Of a DNA stretch of 64,000 nt, positions 38,485-46,894 are shown one piece after another. This stretch comes from Opitutia bacterium (GTDB lineage Bacteria > Verrucomicrobiota > Verrucomicrobiia > Opitutales > UBA953). The notes below the pieces were generated by a model. The model did not search any database and was not told the DNA's origin. It saw nothing but the letters and a program-made list of their open reading frames with translations. The stretch lies in NCBI GenBank assembly GCA_003569165.1, contig BGOI01000001.1:404001-468000 (forward strand), read 5' to 3'. The stretch's first letter is position 1. Each line of letters starts with the position of its first letter. The translations under genes were made by a program, and so were the position numbers.

Positions 38485-39495
38485 ATGGCACGAAAGGCAA
38501 AGCAGGACTCCGACGACGAGCCGAAGAAGGTGGCGATGCACACGCTGAAGCTCGACGCTGCCCAGGCCGCGAAGCTCCGCTCGATCCTGGTCGCCAAGGG
38601 CTGGGTCTCCTTCCCCGTCGACCACGCCGCCTTCGCCTTCAAGGGCGAGAACCTGAACATCGTCCACTACAAGTCCGGCAAGTGCGTCATCTCGGGCAAG
38701 GGCACCGAAGACTTCGTGAAATTCACGCTGGAGCCCGACGTCACCGGCCAGGCGGTCCTCGGCTACGAGGCGGAGAACAATCCGGAGTGGTTCGAAGAAC
38801 ACGCCGGCCTCGACGAATCCGGCAAGGGCGACCTTTTCGGTCCAGTGGTCTCGGCCTGCGTCATTGCGACGGGCGAAATGACCCGCGAATGGATCGAACT
38901 GGGTATCAAGGATTCCAAGAAACTCACGGACACCAAAATCGCCGAGCTCGACCGCATCATCCGCTCCACCCCCGGTGTGGCGGTGAAGACGACGTTCATG
39001 CGCATGGCGAAGTATAACGAGCTGCACTCGCGCTTCGGTAAGAACCTCAACCGCCTGCTGGGCTGGATGCACGCGACCTCCTGCGAGGAAGCCCTCAAGG
39101 ACTTCGAGCTACAGCACCAGCGCCGACCCAAGTGGGGCCTGCTCGACCAATTCACCGAAGAGCCCCTTGTGCAGAAGGAGCTCGCCCGCAAAGGCGTGGA
39201 GTTCGACCTCCGTATGCGCACCAAGGCCGAATCCGACCCGGTCGTCGCCGCGGCTTCCATCGTCGCCCGCGCGGCCTTTGTCCGCGAGATCGACCGCCTC
39301 TCGCAGGACGGTGGCGTCCAACTCCCCAAGGGTTCCGGCTCCGAAGCCAAGAACGCCGGCATCGAACTCGTCGGCCGCCTCGGTCCGGCAATCCTCGTCA
39401 ATTTCGCCAAGCTCCACTTCAAGACGGCCTACGAGGTCCGTGGGCTCGAGCCACCGGCGACCAAACCGTTCGTCCGCCGCAAGAAGGCGGAATAA
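38485..39495 (+). CDS. rnhC: Ribonuclease HIII
   Basis: RNase HIII cleaves the RNA strand of RNA-DNA hybrids. The 336-residue product has an N-terminal TBP-like substrate-binding domain of about 95 residues and then the catalytic domain, starting HAGLDESGKGDLFGPVVSAC with the active-site DESGKGD that distinguishes HIII from HII. Further acidic residues lie in GIKDSKKLTD and GLLDQFTEE, and KAESDPVVAAASIVARAAFV is conserved. ATG 38485 is chosen over an upstream TTG. rnhB follows after 3 bases. The tail PPATKPFVRRKKAE is basic. Confidence 0.93.
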   Translation: MARKAKQDSDDEPKKVAMHTLKLDAAQAAKLRSILVAKGWVSFPVDHAAFAFKGENLNIVHYKSGKCVISGKGTEDFVKFTLEPDVTGQAVLGYEAENNPEWFEEHAGLDESGKGDLFGPVVSACVIATGEMTREWIELGIKDSKKLTDTKIAELDRIIRSTPGVAVKTTFMRMAKYNELHSRFGKNLNRLLGWMHATSCEEALKDFELQHQRRPKWGLLDQFTEEPLVQKELARKGVEFDLRMRTKAESDPVVAAASIVARAAFVREIDRLSQDGGVQLPKGSGSEAKNAGIELVGRLGPAILVNFAKLHFKTAYEVRGLEPPATKPFVRRKKAE

Positions 39496-39498
39496 GCC

Positions 39499-40248
39499 GT
39501 GGCCTCACTGGCATCATTCGACCGCAAGAAAGGTGCCGACCGTCCGGGCATCGCGGGAGTGGATGAAGCTGGCCGTGGGTCGCTCTGCGGGCCGGTCATC
39601 GCCGCGGCCGTGCTGCTCGACGCCGGCTTCTACGGCGAGCCCGCCTGGCTGCGGAAGCTCTCCGGCGCAAATGATTCCAAGAAACTGACGGCCGAGAAGC
39701 GCGCGGAACTGCGCGAGGCCATCGCGAAGATGGAAGTCGAAGGGAAACTGAAGACCGCCTGGGCCGCCGGCTCGGTGATGGAGATCTCGGCGCACAACAT
39801 CCTCGGGGCCACGCGCCTCGCGATGGCTCGCTGCATCGCCAAGCTCGCCGTGGGGCACATGGCCCCCCTCTTCGCCGCCGCGGGCACGGAGGGCGAACTC
39901 TTCGGCCGCACCGATGCGCGCACGTTCCTCGTGCTCGTCGACGGCCTGCCTCTACGTCCGTTCGCCTGGGCGCATGAATCGGTCAAAGGTGGCGACGGCA
40001 AGAGCCTCGCCATCGCCCTTGCGTCGATTGTGGCCAAGGTCGAACGCGACCGCATGCTCGTCGAAATGCACGCGCGTTATCCCCAATACGGTTTCGCCAC
40101 GCATAAAGGCTACGGCACGCCCGAGCACGTCGAAGCCCTGCGGGCGCATGGCCCTTGCGCCGAGCACCGTGATCTCTTCGTCCGCAGCATCCTCGCCGGC
40201 GACCCTCCGCCGCCCGAAGCCACGGACGGAGAGTTTAGTTTTGAGTGA
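39499..40248 (+). CDS. rnhB: Ribonuclease HII
   Basis: RNase HII nicks DNA at embedded ribonucleotides. The start is GTG 39499, three bases after rnhC. The catalytic motif GIAGVDEAGRGSLCGPVIAA lies at residues 17-36, and NDSKKLTAEKRAEL, VLVDGLPL and SIVAKVERDRMLVEMHARYP complete the family pattern. At 249 residues it is standard length. Tandem rnhC-rnhB genes, both apparently functional, are uncommon because many bacteria keep only one of these. Downstream lies a palindromic repeat region. Confidence 0.94.
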   Translation: MASLASFDRKKGADRPGIAGVDEAGRGSLCGPVIAAAVLLDAGFYGEPAWLRKLSGANDSKKLTAEKRAELREAIAKMEVEGKLKTAWAAGSVMEISAHNILGATRLAMARCIAKLAVGHMAPLFAAAGTEGELFGRTDARTFLVLVDGLPLRPFAWAHESVKGGDGKSLAIALASIVAKVERDRMLVEMHARYPQYGFATHKGYGTPEHVEALRAHGPCAEHRDLFVRSILAGDPPPPEATDGEFSFE

Positions 40249-40257
40249 GTAAGGTAG

Positions 40258-40656
40258 AAGCGGTTTGCGGTTTGCGGATGGCGGTTGGGAAAACGTTTGA
40301 GATGCCCCCAGCATCCTTCCCGGTTTCCGGTCTCCCTTTGAGTTCTTACCTCTGTCTTGGGTAGGGCCGAGCATCCCTGCTCGGCCGCTAGGTAGGGGCG
40401 CGACGGCGTCGCGTCCGTTCGCAGGAACCCGAAGCCGATGGCCGATGGCTGAAAGGCCGACCCCCGAGCGGCCGATGCCCCGGTGGCTGTCACCCGTCAC
40501 CTGAATCAATGATATGCCCACAGCATCCTTTCCTGTTCCGGTCTCCCTTTGAGTTAGCCTGTATTTGGTAGGGCCGAGCATCCCTGCTCGGCCGCGGCCA
40601 ACCAAGGATGGTTGGCCCTACCCGATACACCTATGTCGTGACGCGGTCCCGACCCT
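40258..40656. repeat. Mosaic of palindromic repeat modules (locus 3)
   Basis: Modules in order: K (inverted) 40258-40292; H 40306-40345; single family A hairpin 40361-40388 with GTAG foot; REP family D hairpin (GTAG plus GGGCGCGACG/CGTCGCGTCC) 40391-40416; half of E 40421-40503; H again 40519-40556; full double A element 40568-40622; and I 40635-40653. E-H-A-I appear in the same order as in the locus at 32.8 kb. No gene fits this stretch. Confidence 0.8.
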
Positions 40657-40663
40657 ACCCACA

Positions 40664-40689
40664 CAAAAAAGGGCGCCGCTTGGCGCCCC
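40664..40689 (-). terminator. Rho-independent terminator of the propeller/cytochrome operon
   Basis: On the minus strand a GGGCGCC/GGCGCCC stem with a four-base loop is followed by a run of six T. It lies 47 bases beyond the stop at 40736. Confidence 0.85.
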
Positions 40690-40735
40690 TCTTAAATTAC
40701 CTGTCCCTAGCCCTGTCCCTGTCCCTCCGCGAAGC

Positions 40736-42271
40736 TCACTTCGCGGCGGGAATCTCATTCAGCGTATACCATCCTTCGCTGTGCCACAGGGTCTCGCCGG
40801 CCTTCGACTTAATATCACCGAGGGCGAGGTGGTGGACGTTACCGCGGACGAGACCGTCGACGATGAGGCGGACCTTGAGTCCGTCCGCGGAGACGGTGGC
40901 GGACTTGATGGTGGGCGTGGTCTGGTCGACCTCGGGGCTGCCGTAGCTCGACTGATAGATATAGGTGAAGGTATCCATGGTGTAGTTCGCGACGTCGGCG
41001 GCCGCGGCGGCGTCCACGGGGTGCGTGAACGTCACTTCGAAACCATCATTGCGCGCGGAGATGTTGTGCATCTCGAACGGCACCTTGCCCTTGAAGCGCA
41101 CGCGCTCGAAGGTGAAGTTCTTGGAGCCGCGCGAACCCCAGCCACGATTGGAACCACCGACGAAGAGCGTGCCGTCTTCCTGGTCCATGCGGACCGGGAT
41201 CAGGCCGGCTTCGAAGCCGCCAAGGAAGTGGAAGACCGCGCCCTGATAGAGGCCGTTGACGACCTCGAGGTTGGCGCGCTGGACCTGCGATGCGGTCTGC
41301 TCGCCGATGAGCATATGGCTTTCCCACGGGCCGAACTTGCCCTTGGACATATCGCACGCGACGCCGGACGGAGAATTGCCGACCTTACCGTGCGGCAGGA
41401 TGAGCGCCGGCGGCACGTACTCAGGGAACTTCAAGCGCTCAGCGAGGGTGCGCGAGCCGCTGGTGGGCTCGGGAGGCGCGGGGAAGTTCGCGAGGGCGGC
41501 CGACTTGTTGCCAGTGGGATTACCCTGGAACGATCCGGCACGCAGCCACTTGAGCGAAGACGAGCCGTTCCAGACGCCCTGGTTGTCGGTGTAGAAGAAG
41601 TCACCCTTGTCGTTGTGGCCGATGCCGCCCGGCGAGCGGATGCCGGAGGCCACGGGGATGAACTTCCCTTCGGGCGTGATCTTGGCCGCCCAGCCGCGCC
41701 ACGGAGCGTGGGCATGGAAGGAACCGGTCAGGCAGAGGACCATCCAGACGTCCCCGTTCTTGTCCGGGTCGGAGCCGAAGGCGTATTCATGGTAGTCGCC
41801 GCTCACGCCCCACTGGGAGCTGACGGTGTCGAAGCTGTCCGCGCGGCCGTCGCCATCCTTGTCGGTCAGGCGGGTGAACTCCGGACGCTGCATCGCGTAC
41901 ATGGAACCTTCCTTCCAGAACATGCCGAGCGGCTCGTGCTGGTTGGAAGCGTACTTGGTCCACTTGATCTTGGAGAGGTCCGCATCGTAGGCGCCTTCGG
42001 CGACCCAGATGTCGCCGCGGCGGGTGCCGATGGCGACCTTCTTGCCGGGGAGTAGCGCGATCGAGGAGACCTCGGTCACTTCGCCCGCGGGCGTGGGGAT
42101 CTCGACGCGTTCGTAGAATTCGTTCTGGCGAGCTTCGGCGACGCGAATGGAGTCAACCGTCGCGAGCTTGCCAGACTTGGCAGCCTTGGCGGCTTTGGCA
42201 GCTTTTTCAGGAGCGGCCGACACGCCAACGGCGAGTCCGACGAGGGCGAGGATGAGGGAGAGGTTCTTCAT
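40736..42271 (-). CDS. Secreted PQQ-type sugar dehydrogenase-like beta-propeller protein
   Basis: A 511-residue exported protein with signal peptide MKNLSLILALVGLAVGVSAA and a Lys/Ala linker. Propeller-style blocks include VSSIALLPGKKVAIGTRRGD, EPLGMFWKEGSMYAMQRPEF, TRLTDKDGDGRADSFDTVSS (Ca-binding-like DxDxDG) and IRSPGGIGHNDKGDFFYTDN. These match PVC-group membrane-bound dehydrogenase / glucose dehydrogenase-type propellers. A C-terminal beta-sandwich follows (DGFEVTFTHPVDAAAAADVA). It lies 24 bases after the cytochrome c-PA14 gene and ends at a terminator. Together they suggest periplasmic oxidation passing electrons to cytochrome c; the substrate is unknown. Confidence 0.82.
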   Translation of the reverse strand: MKNLSLILALVGLAVGVSAAPEKAAKAAKAAKSGKLATVDSIRVAEARQNEFYERVEIPTPAGEVTEVSSIALLPGKKVAIGTRRGDIWVAEGAYDADLSKIKWTKYASNQHEPLGMFWKEGSMYAMQRPEFTRLTDKDGDGRADSFDTVSSQWGVSGDYHEYAFGSDPDKNGDVWMVLCLTGSFHAHAPWRGWAAKITPEGKFIPVASGIRSPGGIGHNDKGDFFYTDNQGVWNGSSSLKWLRAGSFQGNPTGNKSAALANFPAPPEPTSGSRTLAERLKFPEYVPPALILPHGKVGNSPSGVACDMSKGKFGPWESHMLIGEQTASQVQRANLEVVNGLYQGAVFHFLGGFEAGLIPVRMDQEDGTLFVGGSNRGWGSRGSKNFTFERVRFKGKVPFEMHNISARNDGFEVTFTHPVDAAAAADVANYTMDTFTYIYQSSYGSPEVDQTTPTIKSATVSADGLKVRLIVDGLVRGNVHHLALGDIKSKAGETLWHSEGWYTLNEIPAAK

Positions 42272-42295
42272 AAAGGTGGGTTCCGGTGATGAGGG

Positions 42296-43876
42296 TTAGC
42301 GGAAGGAGTAGCCCAGCACGGCGGTCTCGCCGGGCTTGAGGGTGAGCGTGAGGCTCTTGTCGTTGGCGTTGGCCTTCGGGGCCGGGCCGCTGACGGCGCG
42401 CACCAGCAGGCCGCCGGCGATCTCGGCGACGCCGTCGCTCGGACCGCTGACCGCGAGGTCGCGAGCCAGCAAGATCGTGACGGCCTTATCGCCGGTCACC
42501 TTGAGCGTACGGGAGAGAGCGGCCTTGCCGGAATGTTCTTCGGGCAGCCAAGCGTCGGAGAGCGCGAAGCCTTCACCCGCGGAACGGAAGGTCGGGTTGC
42601 CGGCCTTATCGAGGTCGTAGCCCTTGAACTCGGCCGCGACCTTGACCGCGGAGAACTTCCATTCCTTTTCGTCCTTCTCGCGGACGAAGCGAACGACGTC
42701 GCCGGCGGAGCCTTCGAGCAGAACGCCCTGGCTGGAGGAGAGCTTGATGACGTTCGTGCCCGCGGGCGGCTCGTTGCCGGCGCCGCGGTCGGTCCAGTGG
42801 TGGCCGCCGTCCATGAACTTGCCGTTCCAGAAGAGCTCGGCGGCGAGGTTGTCGGCGCTATAGGCGATGTTCAGTCCATTCGGGAAACCGATGCCGATGG
42901 CGCGCGGGGAAATGTTATCGATGAAGTTACGGTAGATTGCGGCGACACCGTCCTTGGGCTGGATCGGGATGAAGACCCTCACCTTGGCGGGCTTACCAGC
43001 CTTGCCGCCCTTGGACTTGGAGAGCCACTTGTAGTCCTTATCCTTCGGGCCCTTGTAGCCGAGCACGACGACTTCCTGGCCAGCGAACTCCACGTATTCG
43101 ACGCGGAGGGGCGTAAGGCCCTTCTTCAGGATGACCGGCACTTCCTTGGCGCGGCCACCGACGGGTCCGATGCCCTTGACCTCAGCGATACGTTCGCCGC
43201 CGACATAGAGGGCGCCGAAATCGTCGCAGTCGAAGAGGAAGGTGTACTTGCCCTCCACCGGGGCGTCGAACTGACCGGTCCAGACCATCGCGAAAGCGTC
43301 CTTCAGTCCGGACTGGTCGGGGTCGATCACGCCGACGTTGAAATCTTCGATCAGCGCAGGCTTGAGCGCGGAGAAGTCAGGCATGACCTTCCACTCGCCC
43401 TTATACATCGTACCGACGAGGTTCTTCAGCGCGGTCTTGGCGGGCGGGAAAGGATGGTCCTTGAGCAGCTCTTCGGCGGTCCAAGGCGTGGCGCGCTGGG
43501 CAGTCGCGGCACGCACGACTTTAACTTCATCGGGGGTGACGGCACCGGCACCGCCCGCGAAGGCTTTGCGGACATACGTGAGCGCGGCGGCAATCTTCTC
43601 GTCGCTGAGCACGGCACCCTGCGGGGGCATGACGATGTTGTAGCTCTTGCCGGCAACTTCGACCGGACCTTCCATACCGTTGAGCACGATCTTGATCGAG
43701 CGCGCGGCCGGGCCCTTGGGCCAGTCGCTGCCGACCAGGGGCGGCAGGCCATTGAGTCCTTTGCCGTCGGGGCCGTGGCAGGCGACGCAGAGGGTGTTAT
43801 AGACTTGGGCGCCGTCTTCGGCCGCCGTCACGAAGACAAGCGAAGCCAGAAGGGCGAGGAGCGACGGGGTGCGCAT
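42296..43876 (-). CDS. Secreted cytochrome c with PA14 domain
   Basis: A 526-residue exported protein. ATG 43876 gives the signal peptide MRTPSLLALLASLVFVTAAE. The mature protein starts with a class I cytochrome c domain: VYNTLCVACHGPDGKGLNGL (haem site CVACH) and the axial Met in YNIVMPPQGAVLSDEKIAAA. The middle region WTGQFDAPVEGKYTFLFDCD followed by DFGALYVGG is a PA14 domain, a carbohydrate-binding type. The C-terminus is beta-rich. It is the first gene of a pair with the propeller protein and probably carries electrons in sugar oxidation. Longer upstream starts read into repeat sequence and are rejected. Confidence 0.87.
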   Translation of the reverse strand: MRTPSLLALLASLVFVTAAEDGAQVYNTLCVACHGPDGKGLNGLPPLVGSDWPKGPAARSIKIVLNGMEGPVEVAGKSYNIVMPPQGAVLSDEKIAAALTYVRKAFAGGAGAVTPDEVKVVRAATAQRATPWTAEELLKDHPFPPAKTALKNLVGTMYKGEWKVMPDFSALKPALIEDFNVGVIDPDQSGLKDAFAMVWTGQFDAPVEGKYTFLFDCDDFGALYVGGERIAEVKGIGPVGGRAKEVPVILKKGLTPLRVEYVEFAGQEVVVLGYKGPKDKDYKWLSKSKGGKAGKPAKVRVFIPIQPKDGVAAIYRNFIDNISPRAIGIGFPNGLNIAYSADNLAAELFWNGKFMDGGHHWTDRGAGNEPPAGTNVIKLSSSQGVLLEGSAGDVVRFVREKDEKEWKFSAVKVAAEFKGYDLDKAGNPTFRSAGEGFALSDAWLPEEHSGKAALSRTLKVTGDKAVTILLARDLAVSGPSDGVAEIAGGLLVRAVSGPAPKANANDKSLTLTLKPGETAVLGYSFR

Positions 43877-43937
43877 AAGGGGGTATCCGACCATCAAGCC
43901 GCCTATTTCCGACGGTGCAAGTCGGATAGGTTCGGGA

Positions 43938-44166
43938 GGTAGGGACAGCACCACGTGCTGTCCTAGGTGCAAAGGTGCAAACCGGCCTACGGCCTGTGCA
44001 AAGGTGCAAAAGTGGATGCAAGTTTCGGGTGGCGGGTGGCAGCCCCGGGTGGCGGGTGGCGGGATCTGTCATTCCCAACCGCCAACCGCCAACCGCTTCC
44101 ACCTGACATGGGTAGGGCCGACCATCCTTGGTCGGCCGCGGCTGACCGAGGCGGTCAACCCTACCT
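43938..44166. repeat. Mosaic of palindromic repeat modules (locus 4)
   Basis: Modules in order: REP family B with GTAG foot 43939-43963; G 43966-44015; F 44028-44063; K 44072-44100; and a double family A element 44111-44165. This is broadly the reverse order of the locus at 34.4 kb. The A copy has changed stems (GGCCGACCA/TGGTCGGCC, and GGCTGACCG/CGGTCAACC) but keeps pairing. No gene is seen between 43877 and 44249. Confidence 0.8.
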
Positions 44167-44182
44167 TATGATGCCTCTCAAC

Positions 44183-44208
44183 AAAAAAGGCCGCCCCTCA
44201 GGCGGCCT
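44183..44208 (-). terminator. Rho-independent terminator after secreted ClpP-like genes
   Basis: On the minus strand GGCCGCC pairs with GGCGGCC around a five-base loop, followed by six T. It lies 42 bases beyond the stop at 44250. Confidence 0.85.
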
Positions 44209-44214
44209 TCGCTA

Positions 44215-44235
44215 GGACAGCACGTGGTGCTGTCC
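44215..44235. repeat. REP family B hairpin
   Basis: GGACAGCAC/GTGCTGTCC hairpin followed directly by CTAC at 44235-44238, placed between the terminator and the stop codon of the secreted ClpP-like gene. Confidence 0.8.
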
Positions 44236-44249
44236 CTACCTTAGGATAC

Positions 44250-45614
44250 TCACCGCGCGCGATACAATCCCTGCGGATCGTAGAGCCACCAGGCGTCGAA
44301 GGGATTAGCGAGAGCAGGGAGTTCGAAATACGGACGGCCTTTATCATCGACGCGCGAGGTCACGCCCGAGATCTCGGTGCGGGTGGGCGGCAGCGGCATG
44401 GGCATGGCGGTCGGCGCGACGGGCACGGGAAGGAGATCGAGCACGGCGGTCTCTTCGATGCGGTCGATGACGTTGTCGACCCACTTGAGCTCCTTGGCCT
44501 TGTCGCCAAAGGCCTGCCAGTCGCCGCTGGAATCGTTGGCGTACATCTGCTTCACGAATTCCGGGAGCGAGATGCCCATCTTCTTGGCGACGGGGGTGGC
44601 GAGGCGGTCGAACCACTGGTTGGTGAAATCAATCTGCTCCTTGAGCACGGTCATGTTACCGCGGACGACGTTCGAGGCCTGGTGATGCAGGAGGATGGTG
44701 TTCGGGTAGCAGTAGGAGCGCTCGGCGAGGGTGCAGATGACGGCGGTCATCGAGGCGGCGAAGCCCTTGACGACGACGTGCACCGGCGCCTTGGAGGCGG
44801 CCATGGCCTTCTGGATCTGGTAGCCGGCGGCGACGGAGCCGCCGGGGGAGTTGTCGACAACGATGAAGATCGGGAACTCGGACGACTGGTTGTTATAGAA
44901 GGAGATGCGCGTGCAGACGTAGTCGGCGAGCTGCTCGGTCACAGCACCATTGAAGGAGATGCGGCGATCGCTGATATACAGGACGCCATCGACGAGGGGA
45001 TCCTTGAGATACTTCGGCTTGGCCTTGCTGGCAATTTTGCGGGCCTCGTCTTCCTTCTGGAAGCGCTGGATCTCATTGGAGAGGCGGGCGATGGTGTTAG
45101 CGGCTTCGAGCTGGAGTTGCTTGGCTTCGGCTTCGAGTTCGCGGATCTTGTTGGAACGCTCCGTCAGGCGGGCGGTGGAACGAGCGGCTTCGAGGCCGGC
45201 CTGGCGCTCGAGCTTGGTGCGCTCGTCTTCAAGGGCGGCGGCTTCGGCGGTAGCCTTGGCGAGGCGGAGCGCACGCTCGGCAGTCAGGCGGGCGACCTCG
45301 GCGTTCAGCGGGGCGAGTTCTTCGGTGCGCTTGGCTTCGGCGAGAGCGAGCTCGGCGTCGATGCGGGCCTTCTCGCCGCGCATACGGTCGGCTTCCTTCA
45401 TCGCGGTCTTCTGCTCGGGCGTGAGCTCATCGCGCGGGATCGGCGCGCCCGGGGCGATGGTGGTCGGCGCGGCGACCGGTGCGGCCGCGGGAGCCGCGGC
45501 GGGCGCGTCGGCGGCCGGAGCGGCGGCGCGCTTGGCCTTGGTCTGCTGGGCGAACACGGGCGCAACCGTCAGAACGGTGAGGGCGAGGACGCGGAGGGAG
45601 GTGCGGAGATGCAT
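44250..45614 (-). CDS. Secreted ClpP-like serine protease with N-terminal coiled coil (paralogue 2)
   Basis: A 454-residue protein with signal peptide MHLRTSLRVLALTVLTVAPV ending FAQ, a Pro/Ala linker, then a coiled coil of about 120 residues (Ala/Glu/Arg/Leu-rich). The C-terminal 240 residues show the ClpP fold: KDPLVDGVLYISDRRISFNG, NSPGGSVAAGYQIQKAMAAS, nucleophile KGFAASMTAV near 289 and His in ILLHHQAS near 311. The Asp of ClpP aligns with SGDWQAFGDKAKELKWVDNV. All three catalytic residues are retained, yet the protein is exported and has no ATPase partner nearby. It follows its paralogue by 20 bases. ATG 45614 is chosen to give the signal peptide. Confidence 0.82.
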   Translation of the reverse strand: MHLRTSLRVLALTVLTVAPVFAQQTKAKRAAAPAADAPAAAPAAAPVAAPTTIAPGAPIPRDELTPEQKTAMKEADRMRGEKARIDAELALAEAKRTEELAPLNAEVARLTAERALRLAKATAEAAALEDERTKLERQAGLEAARSTARLTERSNKIRELEAEAKQLQLEAANTIARLSNEIQRFQKEDEARKIASKAKPKYLKDPLVDGVLYISDRRISFNGAVTEQLADYVCTRISFYNNQSSEFPIFIVVDNSPGGSVAAGYQIQKAMAASKAPVHVVVKGFAASMTAVICTLAERSYCYPNTILLHHQASNVVRGNMTVLKEQIDFTNQWFDRLATPVAKKMGISLPEFVKQMYANDSSGDWQAFGDKAKELKWVDNVIDRIEETAVLDLLPVPVAPTAMPMPLPPTRTEISGVTSRVDDKGRPYFELPALANPFDAWWLYDPQGLYRAR

Positions 45615-45634
45615 GAGGGTGTTTTGGTTTAAAG

Positions 45635-46828
45635 TTAGCGGAGGACGAATTCGACGGTGGGGTCGTACATCCACCAGAGATCGCACGGACCGAGAGGCGG
45701 GAGCTGCTGGCGGACGCGTCCGTCCTGGGCCTTGCCGGCATTGAAGCCGTCAGGGTTGGGTTCGGCCTGGATTGGCGGGACCGCCGTGGCGTTGAACAGG
45801 GAGTCTTCGGCCATCCGGTCGACGACATCGGTCACCCACTTGCGGCGGCCGGCCTCGTCACCGAGGATCTTCCAGTCGCCGGTCGAGGTGCCCTTATACA
45901 TCTGGGCCACGAAGTCGTCGACGTCGGTACCGATACGCGCGGCGACCTTCACGAAGATACGTTCGCACCAGACCTTGCTCCACTTGAGCTGCTCCTTGAG
46001 CTGGGTGACGTTACCGGCCAGGCCCACGGAGGCCTGGTGGTGCAGCACGATGGTCTGCGGGTAGACAAAGGAGCGCTTGGCGAGGGTGGTGATGATCGCG
46101 GCCATCGAGGCGGCGTAACCCTTCACGACGACGTAGACCGGAGCCTTGGAGGTCTCCATGGCCTGGAGCATCATGTAGCCCGACATCACGGAGCCGCCCG
46201 GTGAACGGTCGATGACGATGAAGATTGGGGCTTCGCTATCGATGGCGTTATAGAAGGCGATGCGGCCGCAGACGAACTGGGCGAGCTTGTCGTCGACGCG
46301 ACCGTTGAACGGGATGCGGCGATCGGAGATATGCAGGACGCCGTCGATGAGCGGGTCCTTCGGGTAGCTCACCAAGGCGCCACTCGCGATATCGGCGGCC
46401 TTGGCCTGGAGGCGGGCAATCTGGGCGACGGACGAGACCTTGGCGTATTCGACGGAGACTTCGGCGGTAACGAGGCGAGCCTGCACTTCGAGTTCGGCGC
46501 GGGCGCGATCCTTGTCGGCAGAAGCGACGGCGGCCTTGGCGGCGGCGAGCGCTGCATCGAGTTTGAGCTTCGCCTGCTCAGCGTCGACCGGAGCAGCGGC
46601 GGCATCGGCGCGGGCGGCGCGGAGGGCGGCTTCGGCTTCGAGCTTACGGAGTTCGAGGGTCTGCGTTAGCGCGGCGAGACGACGTTGCGAAGAAGCGAGG
46701 TCGAGGCGGGCGCGGATGACGTCGGTCTCGATCTCGGCCTGGATGGTCTCGGGGGTCTTCTTGACGGGCCCCTGCTGGGCCATGACGAGCGCTGCGAAGA
46801 GAAGAGGGACAAGGGCCAGGCGCGACAT
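45635..46828 (-). CDS. Secreted ClpP-like serine protease with N-terminal coiled coil (paralogue 1)
   Basis: A 397-residue protein with signal peptide MSRLALVPLLFAALVMAQQG and an Ala/Leu/Glu-rich coiled coil (about residues 30-140). The ClpP-like part contains KDPLIDGVLHISDRRIPFNG, DRSPGGSVMSGYMMLQAMET, nucleophile KGYAASMAAI near 241 and IVLHHQAS near 264, with the third catalytic residue in STGDWKILGDEAGRRKWVTD. It is about 40 percent alike by eye to the adjacent gene and shares its domain order, so the two arose by tandem duplication. It is divergent from psd. Both genes end in WWxYDP text near the C-terminus (LWWMYDP; AWWLYDP), a shared tail motif of unknown role. Confidence 0.82.
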   Translation of the reverse strand: MSRLALVPLLFAALVMAQQGPVKKTPETIQAEIETDVIRARLDLASSQRRLAALTQTLELRKLEAEAALRAARADAAAAPVDAEQAKLKLDAALAAAKAAVASADKDRARAELEVQARLVTAEVSVEYAKVSSVAQIARLQAKAADIASGALVSYPKDPLIDGVLHISDRRIPFNGRVDDKLAQFVCGRIAFYNAIDSEAPIFIVIDRSPGGSVMSGYMMLQAMETSKAPVYVVVKGYAASMAAIITTLAKRSFVYPQTIVLHHQASVGLAGNVTQLKEQLKWSKVWCERIFVKVAARIGTDVDDFVAQMYKGTSTGDWKILGDEAGRRKWVTDVVDRMAEDSLFNATAVPPIQAEPNPDGFNAGKAQDGRVRQQLPPLGPCDLWWMYDPTVEFVLR

Positions 46829-46894
46829 GGGGGTAAGGAGTGTATTGACAGATATATGGTTCCCTTGAAGCCCATTTTTAGCAAATCTGCCCGC

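Noticed and set aside
43877-43972. N-terminal extension of the cytochrome c gene to 43972
   Set aside because: The extension reads the REP B hairpin and lacks a signal peptide at its start; ATG 43876 gives a proper one.
46845-46870. TTGACA followed by TATATG as a promoter for psd
   Set aside because: The two boxes are far too close to form a sigma-70 promoter.
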